From assembly GCF_000812945.1 (NCBI RefSeq), contig NZ_JSYM01000002.1, positions 434,001 through 498,000 of the forward strand: DNA of 64,000 nt, read 5' to 3'. The DNA comes from Flavobacterium sp. AED (GTDB lineage: Bacteria > Bacteroidota > Bacteroidia > Flavobacteriales > Flavobacteriaceae). The position numbers were made by a program, and so were the translations under genes. Shown here one piece after another: positions 25,117 to 35,302 of this stretch (positions are counted from its first letter, which is position 1; each line of letters begins with the position of its first letter). The notes below the pieces were generated by a model. It was not told the DNA's origin. It did no database searches and was given only the letters and a program-made list of their open reading frames with translations.

Positions 25117-27741
25117 ATGTCTGAAGGAGAAAAGTTAATTCCTATTAACATTGAAGATGAAATGAAAACTGCTTACATCGATTATTCGATGTCTGTAATT
25201 GTATCCAGAGCGCTTCCAGATGTTAGAGATGGCTTGAAACCAGTACATCGAAGAGTATTATTTGGAATGCATGATTTAGGGGTTAACTCCAGATCTGCCC
25301 ATAAAAAGTCCGCAAGAATTGTCGGAGAGGTTCTTGGAAAGTATCACCCACATGGAGATACCTCTGTTTATGATGCCATGGTTCGTATGGCACAAGAATG
25401 GAGTATGCGTTATTTATTGATTGACGGTCAGGGTAACTTTGGTTCTGTGGATGGTGATAGTCCAGCAGCGATGCGTTATACGGAGGCTAGAATGCGTAAG
25501 ATTTCGGAAGAAATTTTGGCGGATATCGATAAAGAAACGGTTGATTTTAAATTAAATTTTGATGATACACTAGAAGAGCCAACAGTTATGCCAACTCGTG
25601 TTCCTACCTTATTAATTAATGGGGCAACAGGAATCGCAGTAGGTATGGCTACCAATATGCCACCTCACAACTTGACCGAGGTAATCAATGGTACATTGGC
25701 TTACATGGATAATAATGATATTGAAGTTGACGAGTTGATGACACATATCAAAGCCCCAGATTTTCCTACTGGAGGTATAATATATGGGTATGAAGGAGTT
25801 CGTGAAGCATTTAAAACCGGTAGAGGGCGTATTGTAATGCGTGCTAAAGTAGGTTTTGAAGAAGTGGATGGAAGAGAATGTATTATCGTTACCGAAATTC
25901 CTTATCAAGTCAATAAAGCTGATATGATCAAGCGTACGGCTGATTTGGTTAATGATAAAAAAATTGATGGAATTGCAAATATCCGAGATGAATCGGATAG
26001 AAACGGGATGCGTATCGTTTATATTTTAAAACGTGATGCTACACCAAATGTGGTTTTAAACACACTTTATAAGTTTACGCAATTACAATCTTCTTTCAGT
26101 GTAAACAATATTGCAATTGTAAAAGGGCGTCCGCAAATGTTGAATCTGAAAGATTTGATTCATTATTTTATCGAACACCGTCATGATGTGGTGACTCGTA
26201 GAACGCAATTTGAATTGAAAAAAGCGGAAGCAAGAGCGCATATATTAGAAGGTTTGATTATCGCTTCGGATAATATTGATGAAGTAATTGCTTTAATCAA
26301 GGCTTCAAAAAGTACCGAAGAAGCAAGAGAAAAATTAATCGAAAGATTCAATTTATCAGATATTCAATCTCGTGCAATTGTTGAAATGCGTTTGCGTCAA
26401 TTAACAGGTCTGGAACAAGATAAGTTAAGAACTGAATACGAAGAAATCATGAAGTTAATCGAGCATTTGAAAGCTTTATTAGCGGATGTAAACTTGAGAA
26501 TTGCTTTGATTAAAGAAGAACTAACTGAAATCCGTGATAAATATGGAGATGAGCGTCGTTCTATAATTGAATATTCTGGTGGAGATGTAAGTATTGAGGA
26601 TTTAATTGCTGATGAAAATGTGGTTATTACAATTTCTCATGCAGGTTATATTAAACGTACCAATCTTACGGAATACAAAACTCAGAATAGAGGAGGAGTT
26701 GGTCAAAAAAGTGCTGGTACTAGGGATCAAGATTTCTTAGAGCATATGTTTGTGGCAACGAATCACCAATATATGATGTTCTTTACCCAAAAAGGAAAAT
26801 GTTTCTGGATGCGTGTTTATGAAATACCCGAAGGAAGTAAAACTGCTAAAGGTAGAGCTATCCAAAACTTGGTAAATATTGAAAGCGACGATAAAGTAAA
26901 AGCATTTATCTGTACCCAAGATTTAAAAGATAAAGAGTATATCAACAGCCATAACCTTATTATGGTGACTAAAAAAGGTCAGGTTAAGAAAACGTCTTTA
27001 GAGAAATATTCTAAACCAAGGGTAAATGGAGTTGCTGCAATTACTATTAAGGAAGGCGATGAATTATTAGAAGCAAAATTAACTAATGGAGAAAGTCAAA
27101 TTATTTTGGCTGTGAAATCTGGTAAATTAGTTCGTTTTGAAGAGACTAAAACCCGTCCAATGGGAAGAACAGCTTCTGGAGTTCGTGGAATTACCCTTAA
27201 AGATGATACAGATGAAGTTATTGGCATGGTTACTGTAAATGATATGAGCAGCGAAATTTTAGTTGTTGCTGAAAACGGATACGGAAAACGTTCAAGTCTT
27301 GACGAATACAGAATTACAAACCGTGGTGGTAAAGGAGTTAAAACCTTAAATATTACCGAAAAAACAGGTAAACTGATTTCAATCAATGCAGTTACAGATG
27401 CTGATGATTTAATGATTATCAACAAATCTGGATTAACTATCAGAATGGCTGTCGAAGATTTAAGAGTTATGGGACGTGCTACGCAAGGAGTGAAGTTGAT
27501 TAACATTAAAGGAAACGATTCAATTGCTGCTGTTACAAAAGTAATGAAAGATGATGTGGCTGAAGTTGTTGTTGACGAAGAAGGTAATGTAATCGAAACG
27601 GAGGCTATTGAAAGAGTTAAGCCAGTTTTAGAAGTACTTGAAGACGAAGGAACAGAGGAAGACGATGATGAGGATGATTCTGAAGAAGACGAAGAGTCTG
27701 AAGAAGATGCCGAAGACGAAGATTCTGATGATGAAGCTTAA
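25117..27741 (+). CDS. gyrA: DNA gyrase subunit A
   Basis: The 874-residue subunit cuts and rejoins DNA during negative supercoiling. The N-terminus includes [36 protein letters not shown], the region around the quinolone-resistance pocket ([17 protein letters not shown]), and the active-site tyrosine in [10 protein letters not shown]. Six C-terminal beta-pinwheel repeats carry the GyrA box QNRGGVGQK. The last 40 residues or so are almost all Asp and Glu ([17 protein letters not shown]), an acidic tail as seen in other Bacteroidota and known in E. coli to tune activity. The start follows an AT-rich leader; no perfect -7 box is seen. Confidence 0.97.
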   Translation: MSEGEKLIPINIEDEMKTAYIDYSMSVIVSRALPDVRDGLKPVHRRVLFGMHDLGVNSRSAHKKSARIVGEVLGKYHPHGDTSVYDAMVRMAQEWSMRYLLIDGQGNFGSVDGDSPAAMRYTEARMRKISEEILADIDKETVDFKLNFDDTLEEPTVMPTRVPTLLINGATGIAVGMATNMPPHNLTEVINGTLAYMDNNDIEVDELMTHIKAPDFPTGGIIYGYEGVREAFKTGRGRIVMRAKVGFEEVDGRECIIVTEIPYQVNKADMIKRTADLVNDKKIDGIANIRDESDRNGMRIVYILKRDATPNVVLNTLYKFTQLQSSFSVNNIAIVKGRPQMLNLKDLIHYFIEHRHDVVTRRTQFELKKAEARAHILEGLIIASDNIDEVIALIKASKSTEEAREKLIERFNLSDIQSRAIVEMRLRQLTGLEQDKLRTEYEEIMKLIEHLKALLADVNLRIALIKEELTEIRDKYGDERRSIIEYSGGDVSIEDLIADENVVITISHAGYIKRTNLTEYKTQNRGGVGQKSAGTRDQDFLEHMFVATNHQYMMFFTQKGKCFWMRVYEIPEGSKTAKGRAIQNLVNIESDDKVKAFICTQDLKDKEYINSHNLIMVTKKGQVKKTSLEKYSKPRVNGVAAITIKEGDELLEAKLTNGESQIILAVKSGKLVRFEETKTRPMGRTASGVRGITLKDDTDEVIGMVTVNDMSSEILVVAENGYGKRSSLDEYRITNRGGKGVKTLNITEKTGKLISINAVTDADDLMIINKSGLTIRMAVEDLRVMGRATQGVKLINIKGNDSIAAVTKVMKDDVAEVVVDEEGNVIETEAIERVKPVLEVLEDEGTEEDDDEDDSEEDEESEEDAEDEDSDDEA

Positions 27742-27790
27742 AAATAAAAATATAAAAAAGAATAATTATTAAACAAAAACCAAGAATATT

Positions 27791-29059
27791 ATGAAAAGTA
27801 AATATGTAATACTTGCATCAGCATTATTGATATCAGTAGCTACTTTTGCTCAAAAAGATCAAATTAAAGCAGCTGAAAAAGCATTGAAAGGCGGAAATTC
27901 TCAAGAAGCCGTAACTATTTTGCAAGCTGCAGAAACTGCTTCTGCAACAGCTCCTGATGCTGAAAAAGCACAATTTTTCTTTGTTAAAGGAAATGCTTTA
28001 TTAGACTTAGCAAATAAGAATGTTGATGTAGATACAAATCTTTCTCTTGCTGCAAAAGCATATCAAGATTTGATTGCTGTTGAACAAGCTTCCGGAAAAG
28101 TTAAATATTCTACTCAAGCAGCTACGTCAATTACACAGATAAAATTTAAATTAATTAATAGTGCAATTGCAGATTCTAAAATTGATAAGCATTCAACCAG
28201 TGCTAAAAAATTATATGATGCTTATTTGTTAGATAAAAAGGACACCATTAATTTGTATTATGCAGCTTCTACTTATGTTAATGCTAAAGAATATGATCCT
28301 GCACTTAAGTTGTATGATGAATTGAAAAACTTAAACTATTCAGGAAAAGGAACAAGTTATTTTGCAGTGAATAAACTAACTAGCGAAGAGGATGTTTTTG
28401 CAACTGCTCAAGAAAGAGACAGAATGGTGAAACTAGGGACTCATGACAAGCCAAGAACAGAGGTAATTCCTTCTAAAAGAGGAGAGATATATAAAAATAT
28501 GGCTTTGATTTTAGTAGAAAAAGGTAAAACGGAAGAAGCTAAAAAAGCAATTGCTGAGGCAAGAGTTGCTAATCCTGAAGATACTTCGTTGATTTTGACT
28601 GAAGCTAACTTGTATTTAGAAACTAAAGATTTTGATACTTATAAAAAATTAATTTCAGAAGTATTAGAAAAAAATCCTAATGATGCTGATTTGGTTTTTA
28701 ATTTAGGTGTAATTAGCGCAAATGCTAAAAATACAGTTGAAGCTGAGAAATACTATAAAAGAGCGATTGAAATAAAACCGGATTATGTAAATGCGTATCT
28801 TAATTTAGCTATCATGAAACTAGATGCTGACAAAAAGCTTTTTGATGAGATGAGCAAATTAGGAAATTCAGAAAAAGACAATAAACGTTATTTAGTTCTT
28901 AAAAAGCAAAGAGAAGCTGTATTTACAGATGCTTTACCATTTTTAGAAAAAGCTAGCGAATTAGATCCTAAAAATGCAGAAGTTAAAGCAACTTTATTAG
29001 GGGTTTATGGAGCATTAGAAATGACAGAAAAGAAAAAAGCATTGAAAGCAAAGATGTAA
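27791..29059 (+). CDS. Exported tetratricopeptide repeat protein
   Basis: The 422-residue protein starts with a clear signal peptide (MKSKYVILASALLISVATFAQ), so it is periplasmic or outer-membrane associated. Helical TPR units follow; the best are DADLVFNLGVISANAKNTVEAEKYYKRAIEIKPDYVNAYLNLAIMKL at about 299-345 and a final AEVKATLLGVYGAL. TPR proteins act as scaffolds; no enzyme motif is present. It lies 49 bases after gyrA and may be co-transcribed, an arrangement I recall as common in Flavobacterium. A terminator follows. Confidence 0.88.
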   Translation: MKSKYVILASALLISVATFAQKDQIKAAEKALKGGNSQEAVTILQAAETASATAPDAEKAQFFFVKGNALLDLANKNVDVDTNLSLAAKAYQDLIAVEQASGKVKYSTQAATSITQIKFKLINSAIADSKIDKHSTSAKKLYDAYLLDKKDTINLYYAASTYVNAKEYDPALKLYDELKNLNYSGKGTSYFAVNKLTSEEDVFATAQERDRMVKLGTHDKPRTEVIPSKRGEIYKNMALILVEKGKTEEAKKAIAEARVANPEDTSLILTEANLYLETKDFDTYKKLISEVLEKNPNDADLVFNLGVISANAKNTVEAEKYYKRAIEIKPDYVNAYLNLAIMKLDADKKLFDEMSKLGNSEKDNKRYLVLKKQREAVFTDALPFLEKASELDPKNAEVKATLLGVYGALEMTEKKKALKAKM

Positions 29060-29078
29060 TACTTTTTTAAATAGATTA

Positions 29079-29121
29079 AAAAAAAACCTATCTCGAATGA
29101 AATTCTTGATAGGTTTTTTTT
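29079..29121. terminator. Bidirectional terminator between TPR and NlpC/P60 genes
   Basis: AAAAAAACCTATC / GATAGGTTTTTTT forms a stem with a 15-base loop between convergent genes. It overlaps the stop of the NlpC/P60 gene by two bases. Confidence 0.88.
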
Positions 29122-29881
29122 AGATTATTTTTTTGATTACTCTAAGTTTATGAGTGTGTTTATTTGTTTCGGGATTATAGATTCCTAAATGATCTAACCT
29201 GTCAATTCGTATTTTTCCGCTTGCATGAATAATGTAATTGTCTTCCATGATGATGCCCACATGAATAATATTGCCCTCATCGTTATCAAAGAAAGCTAAA
29301 TCACCAGGTTCGCTTTCTTCTATAAAACTCAATGCTTCTCCTTGTCTTGCTTGTTGTGAAGCGTCACGTAATAGTTTATATCCGTTAAGTTTGTAAACCA
29401 TTTGTGTAAAACCGGAACAATCAATACCAAATGGTGTTTTTCCACCCCATAAATAAGGAGCATTTAGATATAAAAAGGCAGTATTAATCAAACCTTCTTT
29501 GGGCTTGATGCCGCTAATTTTAGTTCCTTCAAAGTCAAAACTTGAAGTGTTGATTTCATTGTAATTTAAAAAAGATACTGATGAACCTAGCGGAATTGGG
29601 ATTAATATATTATTTGGCGCGGTAATGTATTCTATTAAATCAGCATTCAAAATGATTGCGTCTTTAGACAATTGATTAAAACTAGATTCGGAAATTAGTT
29701 GGTATTGTTTAGAATCTACCCAGCCTTCATAATCATCATATTGCATTTTGATTCGGGACCATTGTTTTAATTGTTCTAAAATTTCAAAATGTTCGCCAAA
29801 CAAAACTTGAGAAACGATTTCGCTTCTGTCATTTGGTTCAAAGCGAAGTGGGATTATAGCTAGATTACAAATTCCGAACAT
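29120..29881 (-). CDS. C40 family (NlpC/P60) cell wall peptidase
   Basis: The 253-residue protein has an SH3-like N-terminal region (about 1-60; DRSEIVSQVLFGEHFEIL) and a C-terminal NlpC/P60 domain (about 125-253). The catalytic cysteine lies in GIDCSGFTQMVY, the histidine in NIIHVGIIM, and the third polar residue near YIIHASGKIRID. Such enzymes cut peptide cross-links of peptidoglycan, usually between D-Glu and diamino acid. No signal peptide is visible, so it may be cytoplasmic and recycle wall peptides, or be exported by another route. It lies downstream of the thiolase gene on the same strand. Confidence 0.9.
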   Translation of the reverse strand: MFGICNLAIIPLRFEPNDRSEIVSQVLFGEHFEILEQLKQWSRIKMQYDDYEGWVDSKQYQLISESSFNQLSKDAIILNADLIEYITAPNNILIPIPLGSSVSFLNYNEINTSSFDFEGTKISGIKPKEGLINTAFLYLNAPYLWGGKTPFGIDCSGFTQMVYKLNGYKLLRDASQQARQGEALSFIEESEPGDLAFFDNDEGNIIHVGIIMEDNYIIHASGKIRIDRLDHLGIYNPETNKHTHKLRVIKKII

Positions 29882-29902
29882 TTAGGTCAATTTATGAGTT
29901 AA

Positions 29903-29942
29903 TAATTATGGGTTATAAGTTTCAAAACTCATAACCCATAAT
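29903..29942. repeat. AT-rich inverted repeat between thiolase and NlpC/P60 genes
   Basis: AATTATGGGTTAT (29903-29915) and ATAACCCATAATT (29930-29942) are perfect 13-bp arms with a 14-base loop. It may act as a weak terminator of the thiolase gene or be a short repeat; no T-run follows. Confidence 0.55.
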
Positions 29943-29953
29943 TTATAATTATT

Positions 29954-31132
29954 TTAGGCTCTTTCAATAACAATTGCTGAAGCACCACCGCCGCCATTAC
30001 AAATTGCAGCAGCACCAATTTTACCGTTATTTTGTTCTAAAACATTTATTAATGTAACAATGATTCTTACTCCTGAGCAACCTAATGGATGTCCTAGAGA
30101 AACAGCGCCACCGTTTATGTTTACTTTGTTGTCATTTAATCCAAGAATTTTAGAATTAGCTAAACCTACAACTGCAAAAGCTTCATTGAATTCAAAATAA
30201 TCAACATCGCCAATTGCTATTCCTGCTTTCTCTAAAGCTTTAGGAATTGCTTTAGATGGGGTAGTTGTGAACCATTTAGGTTCTTGTGCTGCATCAGCGT
30301 AACCATTAATGTAAGCTAAAGGTTTTAGACCTAAAGCGATTGCTTTTTCTTCACTCATTAATATTACTGCTGCTGCGCCATCATTTATTGTTGATGCGTT
30401 AGCTGCGGTAACTGTTCCGTCTTTAGTAAAAACAGGGTTTAATGATGGTATTTTATCTAATTTTACATTAGTGTATTCTTCGTCTTTAGAAACTATAATA
30501 GGATCGCCTTTTCTTTGTGGAACCGCAACAGGGACAACTTCATTGTTAAATTTCCCAGAATCCCATGCTTTCGCACTGCGCTCATACGATTGAATTGCGA
30601 AGTTATCTTGTTCTTCTCGAGTAAAACCATATTCTGAAGCACATAAGTCAGCACACACTCCCATAGCGCTGTTATCGTAAGCATCAGTCAGTCCATCTTT
30701 CTGCATTCCATCAATCATGGTTGCAGGACCAAATTTAGTTCCATTTCTCAAATGCATGTAATGTGGAATTAAACTCATATTCTCCATTCCTCCGGCTACT
30801 ACAATTTCGGCATCCCCACATTGAATTGCTTGCGCACCCAACATGACAGCTTTCATTCCAGAAGCACAAACTTTATTTACTGTGGTGCAAGCAACGGTAT
30901 TTGGTAAGCCAGCAAATAATGCTGCCTGACGAGCAGGAGCCTGACCTACGCCAGCCTGAACGACATTGCCCATAAATACTTCATCTACTAAATTTGGATC
31001 TAAATTTATTTTTTCCAAAGCACCTTTAATAGCGACTGCGCCTAATCTTGGAGCAGTAACTGTAGATAATCCCCCCATAAAACTTCCGATAGGTGTCCTA
31101 ACGGCAGAAACGATAACAACTCTTTTGTTCAT
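29954..31132 (-). CDS. Acetyl-CoA C-acyltransferase (thiolase)
   Basis: The 392-residue thiolase joins or splits acyl-CoA units, here most likely two acetyl-CoA to acetoacetyl-CoA. Catalytic residues are visible: the nucleophilic Cys in TVNKVCASGMKAVMLGAQ (about residue 89), His in NGGAVSLGHPLGCSGVRI and the second Cys in AICNGGGGASAIVIERA. The length and the GHPLG loop are typical of AtoB-type biosynthetic thiolases, but a degradative role cannot be excluded. It appears alone, with an AT-rich palindrome behind it. Confidence 0.93.
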   Translation of the reverse strand: MNKRVVIVSAVRTPIGSFMGGLSTVTAPRLGAVAIKGALEKINLDPNLVDEVFMGNVVQAGVGQAPARQAALFAGLPNTVACTTVNKVCASGMKAVMLGAQAIQCGDAEIVVAGGMENMSLIPHYMHLRNGTKFGPATMIDGMQKDGLTDAYDNSAMGVCADLCASEYGFTREEQDNFAIQSYERSAKAWDSGKFNNEVVPVAVPQRKGDPIIVSKDEEYTNVKLDKIPSLNPVFTKDGTVTAANASTINDGAAAVILMSEEKAIALGLKPLAYINGYADAAQEPKWFTTTPSKAIPKALEKAGIAIGDVDYFEFNEAFAVVGLANSKILGLNDNKVNINGGAVSLGHPLGCSGVRIIVTLINVLEQNNGKIGAAAICNGGGGASAIVIERA

Positions 31133-31297
31133 AACTTATAAAATGTTGGTTTATGAAGCAAATTTAATCTTTTTTAAACAATTTCAAATTTTGATTATAC
31201 CATTATCTTTTTTTAAAAACATTTTCATTCTATATGTTTGATTGTGAACTGTTTTTGTAAAAAGGATAAAAAATATTGAAAAAAAGACCTCAAATAG

Positions 31298-31328
31298 TTG
31301 TGAGAAGTCTAAAGATGTCTTAAATTTG
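31298..31328 (+). promoter_or_regulatory. Promoter of the tRNA operon
   Basis: TTG (31298-31300), 20 bases, then TAAATTTG (31321-31328) is a near-perfect -33/-7 pair 33 bases before the first tRNA. Confidence 0.75.
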
Positions 31329-31361
31329 CAACCGCAAAACAGGACACGTTTCTTTGAGCTT

Positions 31362-31445
31362 GGAGGGGTGCCAGAGTGGTAATGGAGCAGTTTGCTAAAC
31401 TGTCATCGAGTAATCGGTGCCAGGGTTCGAGTCCCTGTCCCTCCG
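31362..31445 (+). tRNA. tRNA-Ser (GCT)
   Basis: The acceptor stem is GGAGGGG / TCCCTCC. The anticodon loop TTGCTAA gives anticodon GCT (31394-31396). A long variable arm, as in all serine tRNAs, precedes the T arm with GGTTCGAGTCC. No CCA is encoded. Confidence 0.95.
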
Positions 31446-31463
31446 CTTAATTTTTTTGCACTT

Positions 31464-31538
31464 CGGGGTGTAGCGTAGCTCGGTTATCGCGCCTGCTTTG
31501 GGAGCAGGAGGCCGCAGGTTCGAATCCTGCCACCCCGA
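31464..31538 (+). tRNA. tRNA-Pro (TGG)
   Basis: The acceptor stem is CGGGGTG / CACCCCG. The anticodon loop TTTGGGA within CTGCTTTGGGAGCAG gives TGG. The T loop is GGTTCGAATCC. It lies 18 bases after tRNA-Ser. Confidence 0.95.
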
Positions 31539-31561
31539 CTAGATTTTTTTACATGAGCAAT

Positions 31562-31635
<74 letters not shown>

Positions 31636-31640
31636 CTTAA

Positions 31641-31672
31641 GGGGATGATCAAATTTGATTGTCCCTTTTTTT
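31641..31672 (+). terminator. Terminator of the tRNA operon
   Basis: GGGATGATCAAATTTGATTGTCCC folds into a stem with minor mismatch, followed by eight T residues, six bases after tRNA-Arg. Confidence 0.8.
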
Positions 31673-31829
31673 ATTTACTTCAATGTGTTGATTAGTAATT
31701 GGTTATGTAGGTGTTTTTGGAATTTTTACTGGTTCGATATTTTTTGATTCGTAAAAAATGTTTAAAAAAAATGCCAGAATAGATAATAAAACAATGATTT
31801 TATGTTCGATATCCCCTTGCGGGGTGCTA

Positions 31830-32122
31830 TCAACTCAGATATATTTGAACATCTCGATTCGAATATACTTTAGTAAATGTATACAGGAAATCAAGTATCT
31901 CATTTACCTGTGCTACGCTTGTCTCTATACCATTCTTTTTTAATATTTTCATTACCTGATTGACGGAGACTTTTCTATCTGAGAAAACTCTGGGTTTACT
32001 ATTTGAAATTTGCTCAATGGTTCTGGTGTTTAAAAAATTAGTATTGGTAATATATTGATCACTAAAATAGTTATCATAAGTTAAAATAATTTTAGAATTA
32101 TTTCTTTCTCATTTAAACTCAT
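31830..32122 (-). pseudogene. Small helical protein gene with an apparent frameshift
   Basis: Read on the minus strand, MSLNEKEIILKLF (from ATG at 32122) breaks at a stop, and the next frame continues TYDNYFSDQYITNTNF ... VNQVMKILKKNGIETSVAQ ... EILDFLYTFTKVY to a stop at 31830. Joining the two frames needs a single base change in register near 32080-32085. The C-terminal part resembles a small helical protein often seen in Bacteroidota, of unknown function. No intact start serves the second frame. The rest of 31673-32304 has no supported gene. Confidence 0.5.
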
Positions 32123-32304
32123 CTGTACCCATAAAATATTCAATTTTTGTATCTATAATGTATATTATATTTCAATTAATTTTATTTGAAAGGATTTGGC
32201 AATCCCTATATTATAGCAATGACTTCAATTGGAATGTTATTAAATCGTTTGTTTGAGTCTGAAGGACCACTAACTTCTAATAAAAAAAATACCTACTTTT
32301 GTGT

Positions 32305-33204
32305 ATGAGAATATCTGATACAACATCTTCTATCGACCCTGAAAAATCATACACCATTCAAAATGATGTCGAAACTTTTCATATACTGGATCTGAGTATA
32401 GCCGATAATCCGCTTTTTTCATTTGAATATAATAGGAAGGTATTTTATACGGCCACTTTATTACAAGGGGAATATAGGCTTGAATTTGAAGATAGAAATA
32501 TTGATGTTTCGGGTAACTCATTACTTTTTACCACCACCAAAATCCCTTTTGGGGTGCACGCTACTGGTTTGGGATACGCCGGTATCAGTTGTGTCTTTAA
32601 AGAAGAGTTTATTACTAAATCTAACAGTGGTTATCGTTTACTTGAATTTCCGATCTATAAACCAGGAAGGCAGAATATCTATTCGCTAACAGATGATCAA
32701 ACGAAAGATTTTATTGATATCTACAGTAAAGTTTTTGATGAAACACAAGGCAATAGCGTCTTTAAAAATAATCTGCAACGCACTTATCTACTTGAAATCA
32801 TTTTTAACGCACAAAAACTCGCTCCGGTTAACTCATTCGTAAAAACAAATAATACGACAGAGGTCATCGCCTGTTCCTTTATAAGATTACTGGAATCGCA
32901 GTTTCCCATAGAATCTCCTCAGAATGCGATCAAATTTAAAACTTCAAAAGATTTCGCAGACAGTCTGTCGCTCCATCCCAATTATTTGAACCGCCAGGTG
33001 AAATTAGCTAAAGGAAGAACCGTAAGTGAGATCATCGCAGCAAGACTTGTCCAAGAGGCTAAGATCTTATTAAAATTAACCAATTGGCACATTGCGGAAA
33101 TCTCCTTTGCACTCGGTTTCGAGGAACCTTCACATTTCAACTTATTTTTTAAAAAGCATACGAACGGTTCTCCTACAGATTACAGAAAATTACATAGGGA
33201 ATAG
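32305..33204 (+). CDS. AraC family transcriptional regulator
   Basis: This regulator has about 299 residues. An N-terminal sensing domain (HILDLSIADNPLFSFEYNRKVFYTATLLQGEYRL) is followed by a C-terminal AraC DNA-binding domain (about 200-299) with DFADSLSLHPNYLNRQVKLAKGRTVSEIIAARLVQEAKILL and the second helix pair WHIAEISFALGFEEPSHFNLFFKKH. The ATG at 32305 is preferred over the TTG two codons before. TACTTTTG at 32294-32301, a full -7 match, sits only three bases before this ATG, so the message may be leaderless, or the box may be chance. The SDR gene downstream on the same strand is the likely target. Confidence 0.9.
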   Translation: MRISDTTSSIDPEKSYTIQNDVETFHILDLSIADNPLFSFEYNRKVFYTATLLQGEYRLEFEDRNIDVSGNSLLFTTTKIPFGVHATGLGYAGISCVFKEEFITKSNSGYRLLEFPIYKPGRQNIYSLTDDQTKDFIDIYSKVFDETQGNSVFKNNLQRTYLLEIIFNAQKLAPVNSFVKTNNTTEVIACSFIRLLESQFPIESPQNAIKFKTSKDFADSLSLHPNYLNRQVKLAKGRTVSEIIAARLVQEAKILLKLTNWHIAEISFALGFEEPSHFNLFFKKHTNGSPTDYRKLHRE

Positions 33205-33290
33205 TTTGGTCTTTTTAAGATCTGAGGCAAAAGTTTGATTTTAGTAAGGATTGGTTTTATTTGCGCTAACAGTGGTTATGGCATCAGTTC

Positions 33291-33298
33291 TACCTTTG
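33291..33298 (+). promoter_or_regulatory. Candidate -7 box of the SDR gene
   Basis: TACCTTTG matches TAnnTTTG and lies 24 bases before the SDR start. TTTG at 33260-33263 is rather far upstream for a -33 box. Confidence 0.5.
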
Positions 33299-33322
33299 TG
33301 CTGTAATTAAAAAATTATAAAT

Positions 33323-34054
33323 ATGACAAAGATAGCATTAGTGACCGGTGGCAATAAAGGCATTGGTTTTGAAACAGTTAAACAACTTGCACAACAAAAC
33401 ATTAAGGTATTATTAGGAGCAAGAAATGAAACTGATGGTAAAAAGGCAGAAGAAGTTTTACGAGGTTTGTCGTTAGATGTTACCTATATAAAACTGGACA
33501 TTAGTAATTCAGAAGATATAGCCAACGTTGCAAGCTACATTGAAAGCGAGTATGGCGTATTGGACATTTTGGTAAACAACGCAGCCGTATTTTTAGATGA
33601 TGCGTGGTTCGGAAATAATGTGGAAATTGTAACATTACAAACACTTCGTGATACTTTTGATATTAATTATTTTGGAACCGTTGAGTTGACCCAGGCTTTA
33701 TTGCCGGCAATCAAAAAAAGTGAGTGTGGACGTATTGTAAACATCAGCAGCGTTTCCGGTTCTTTTGGCGTTCATTTGGATGAAGCTCATTGGCTGTACG
33801 CTTTAAAACCGTATGCTTACAGTGCATCAAAAACAGCCTTAAACCAGTTCACCGTTTTTCTTGCCCACGCACTTCGCGAAACAAAAATAAAAGTAAACGC
33901 AGCAAATCCTGGTTGGGTTCAAACATCTATAGGCTCAGATCAAGCTCCACTTACAGCTGAAGAAGGTGCGAAAACAGGTATAGCTTTAGCCCTGCTGGAT
34001 GAAAATGGACCATCGGGTACTTTTTCTCAGTCTGGCGAGGTATTACCATGGTAA
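33323..34054 (+). CDS. Short-chain dehydrogenase/reductase, carbonyl reductase-like
   Basis: The 243-residue SDR has the NAD(P)-binding TGGNKGIGFETVK (TGxxxGxG), the NNAAV motif, the catalytic Ser in IVNISSVSGSFG and the Tyr-Lys pair in YAYSASKTALNQF. The order and the AHWLYALKPYAYSASK segment resemble plant and animal carbonyl reductases. The substrate is unknown. It lies 118 bases after an AraC regulator on the same strand; induction by an aldehyde or ketone is a plausible guess. Confidence 0.92.
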   Translation: MTKIALVTGGNKGIGFETVKQLAQQNIKVLLGARNETDGKKAEEVLRGLSLDVTYIKLDISNSEDIANVASYIESEYGVLDILVNNAAVFLDDAWFGNNVEIVTLQTLRDTFDINYFGTVELTQALLPAIKKSECGRIVNISSVSGSFGVHLDEAHWLYALKPYAYSASKTALNQFTVFLAHALRETKIKVNAANPGWVQTSIGSDQAPLTAEEGAKTGIALALLDENGPSGTFSQSGEVLPW

Positions 34055-34162
34055 ATAATGAAAATGCAAATTTCAAGTAATCTCAAAACTCTTATTCTAA
34101 TAGTAAAACTTCTCTTTAAAAGTTTAGCATTTGCTTGAAGATATTGAAATATAATTTGTTAT

Positions 34163-34514
34163 ATGAATGTAGAAGAGTTCAGAGATTTTTGTTTGTCCTT
34201 CCCGAATACTCGGGAAGGAATGCCGTTCGAGGGATTTTTTAAGAATTCACGATCTATCCTTGTATTTTATGTTGGTAAAAAGATGTTCTGCTTGTTCGAC
34301 CTTGATAAATTTGATCGTTGTACATTTAAAATGTGATCCCGAGTTCATTGATGAGCTTAGGGAACACAAGGGGATCGACAAACCTTTTAACTTGAGCCCA
34401 AAACACTGGATAAGTGTTGATTTAAACGGGGATGTCTCTCATGAATTGATCAAAGATCTTGTTATGAAATCTTATAAACTTGTTGCAGAAGGTATTCCGA
34501 AGAAAAATAAATAA
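34163..34514 (+). pseudogene. MmcQ/YjbR family gene broken by a frameshift
   Basis: ATG at 34163 opens MNVEEFRDFCLSFPNTREG ... KKMFCLFDLDKFDR, the first half of an MmcQ/YjbR protein, which then ends at TGA. The rest of the family, LKCDPEFIDELREHKGIDK ... SPKHWISVDLNGD ... LVMKSYKLVAEG, continues in the next frame to 34514. The whole span is 352 bases, one more than a multiple of three, so a single extra base around 34318-34328 explains it. The stretch has no long homopolymer. It could be a genuine mutation or a sequencing error. Family members bind DNA weakly; the function is unclear. Confidence 0.8.
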
Positions 34515-34710
34515 AATGATATCTTTATAAATTCTGTTACACCTAATTTACAGCAATGCAATATCAGTTATATCCAAAAGAGTCCAAATTTCATAGTATC
34601 GTATTCAAAAGCCCACCGTAAGTGAGCTGCTTTTTTAGAAGAGCAAACGTTGTACTATCCACTGAAAACAAGTGACGCAACAAAAATAAATCGTCCAAAA
34701 AATTCCGAAG

Positions 34711-35037
34711 TTAAATATTGATGAGTTTTTCAAAAATATCCGTAGAATCGCCTTTCAGATTTAACTGGTCAAAGTAATTAAACCATCCTTCACTTACAAT
34801 CAGCTTTTGAACTGCATTTGCAAGCTCATCAGTTGGAATTGTCCAGATGACAAAGAAATTATAATCAACACGCTGAATGGTGTCCTTGTCATTTTCGTTC
34901 ATACTGACTATCGCTACCCCCTGGTCCATCAGTCCTTGCGAAGATTCATTCACATGAGTAAGGTAAGCGGATTTCTCTTCTTTGCTCAGGTCGAGCCAAG
35001 CTTGTTTAGGTGAAAACATTTCGATAAAATACTTCAT
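34711..35037 (-). CDS. DUF6616 family protein
   Basis: The 108-residue protein starts MKYFIEMFSPKQAWLDLSKEEKSAYL and contains RVDYNFFVIWTIPTDE and VSEGWFNYFDQLN. I recall this pattern as DUF6616, a small dimeric alpha+beta barrel-like family with no known function. There is no signal peptide or enzyme motif. It is divergent from the AraC gene at 35303 and separated by 265 AT-rich bases, so the regulator may control it. Confidence 0.7.
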   Translation of the reverse strand: MKYFIEMFSPKQAWLDLSKEEKSAYLTHVNESSQGLMDQGVAIVSMNENDKDTIQRVDYNFFVIWTIPTDELANAVQKLIVSEGWFNYFDQLNLKGDSTDIFEKLINI

Positions 35038-35302
35038 AATGCTGCTGTTTTATAATTTTTTTTAATAGTACTAATCTAAGTGAGTTTAGACCAGTAAAGG
35101 TCAAATATTTAATTAGATGCTGACAAAGATATAGGCAATCAACATAGTATCTGATAGACAAATGGTACCAAAAATGTCACTATTGGTGCTAATATTTTGG
35201 TCGGTTAGGATTTTGCTCATCGATTTATTATCATTGTAACACAGCTCACACCTGTCATAAATTATAAATGACCATTGCCAAAAAATATTTATATTAAACG
35301 TC

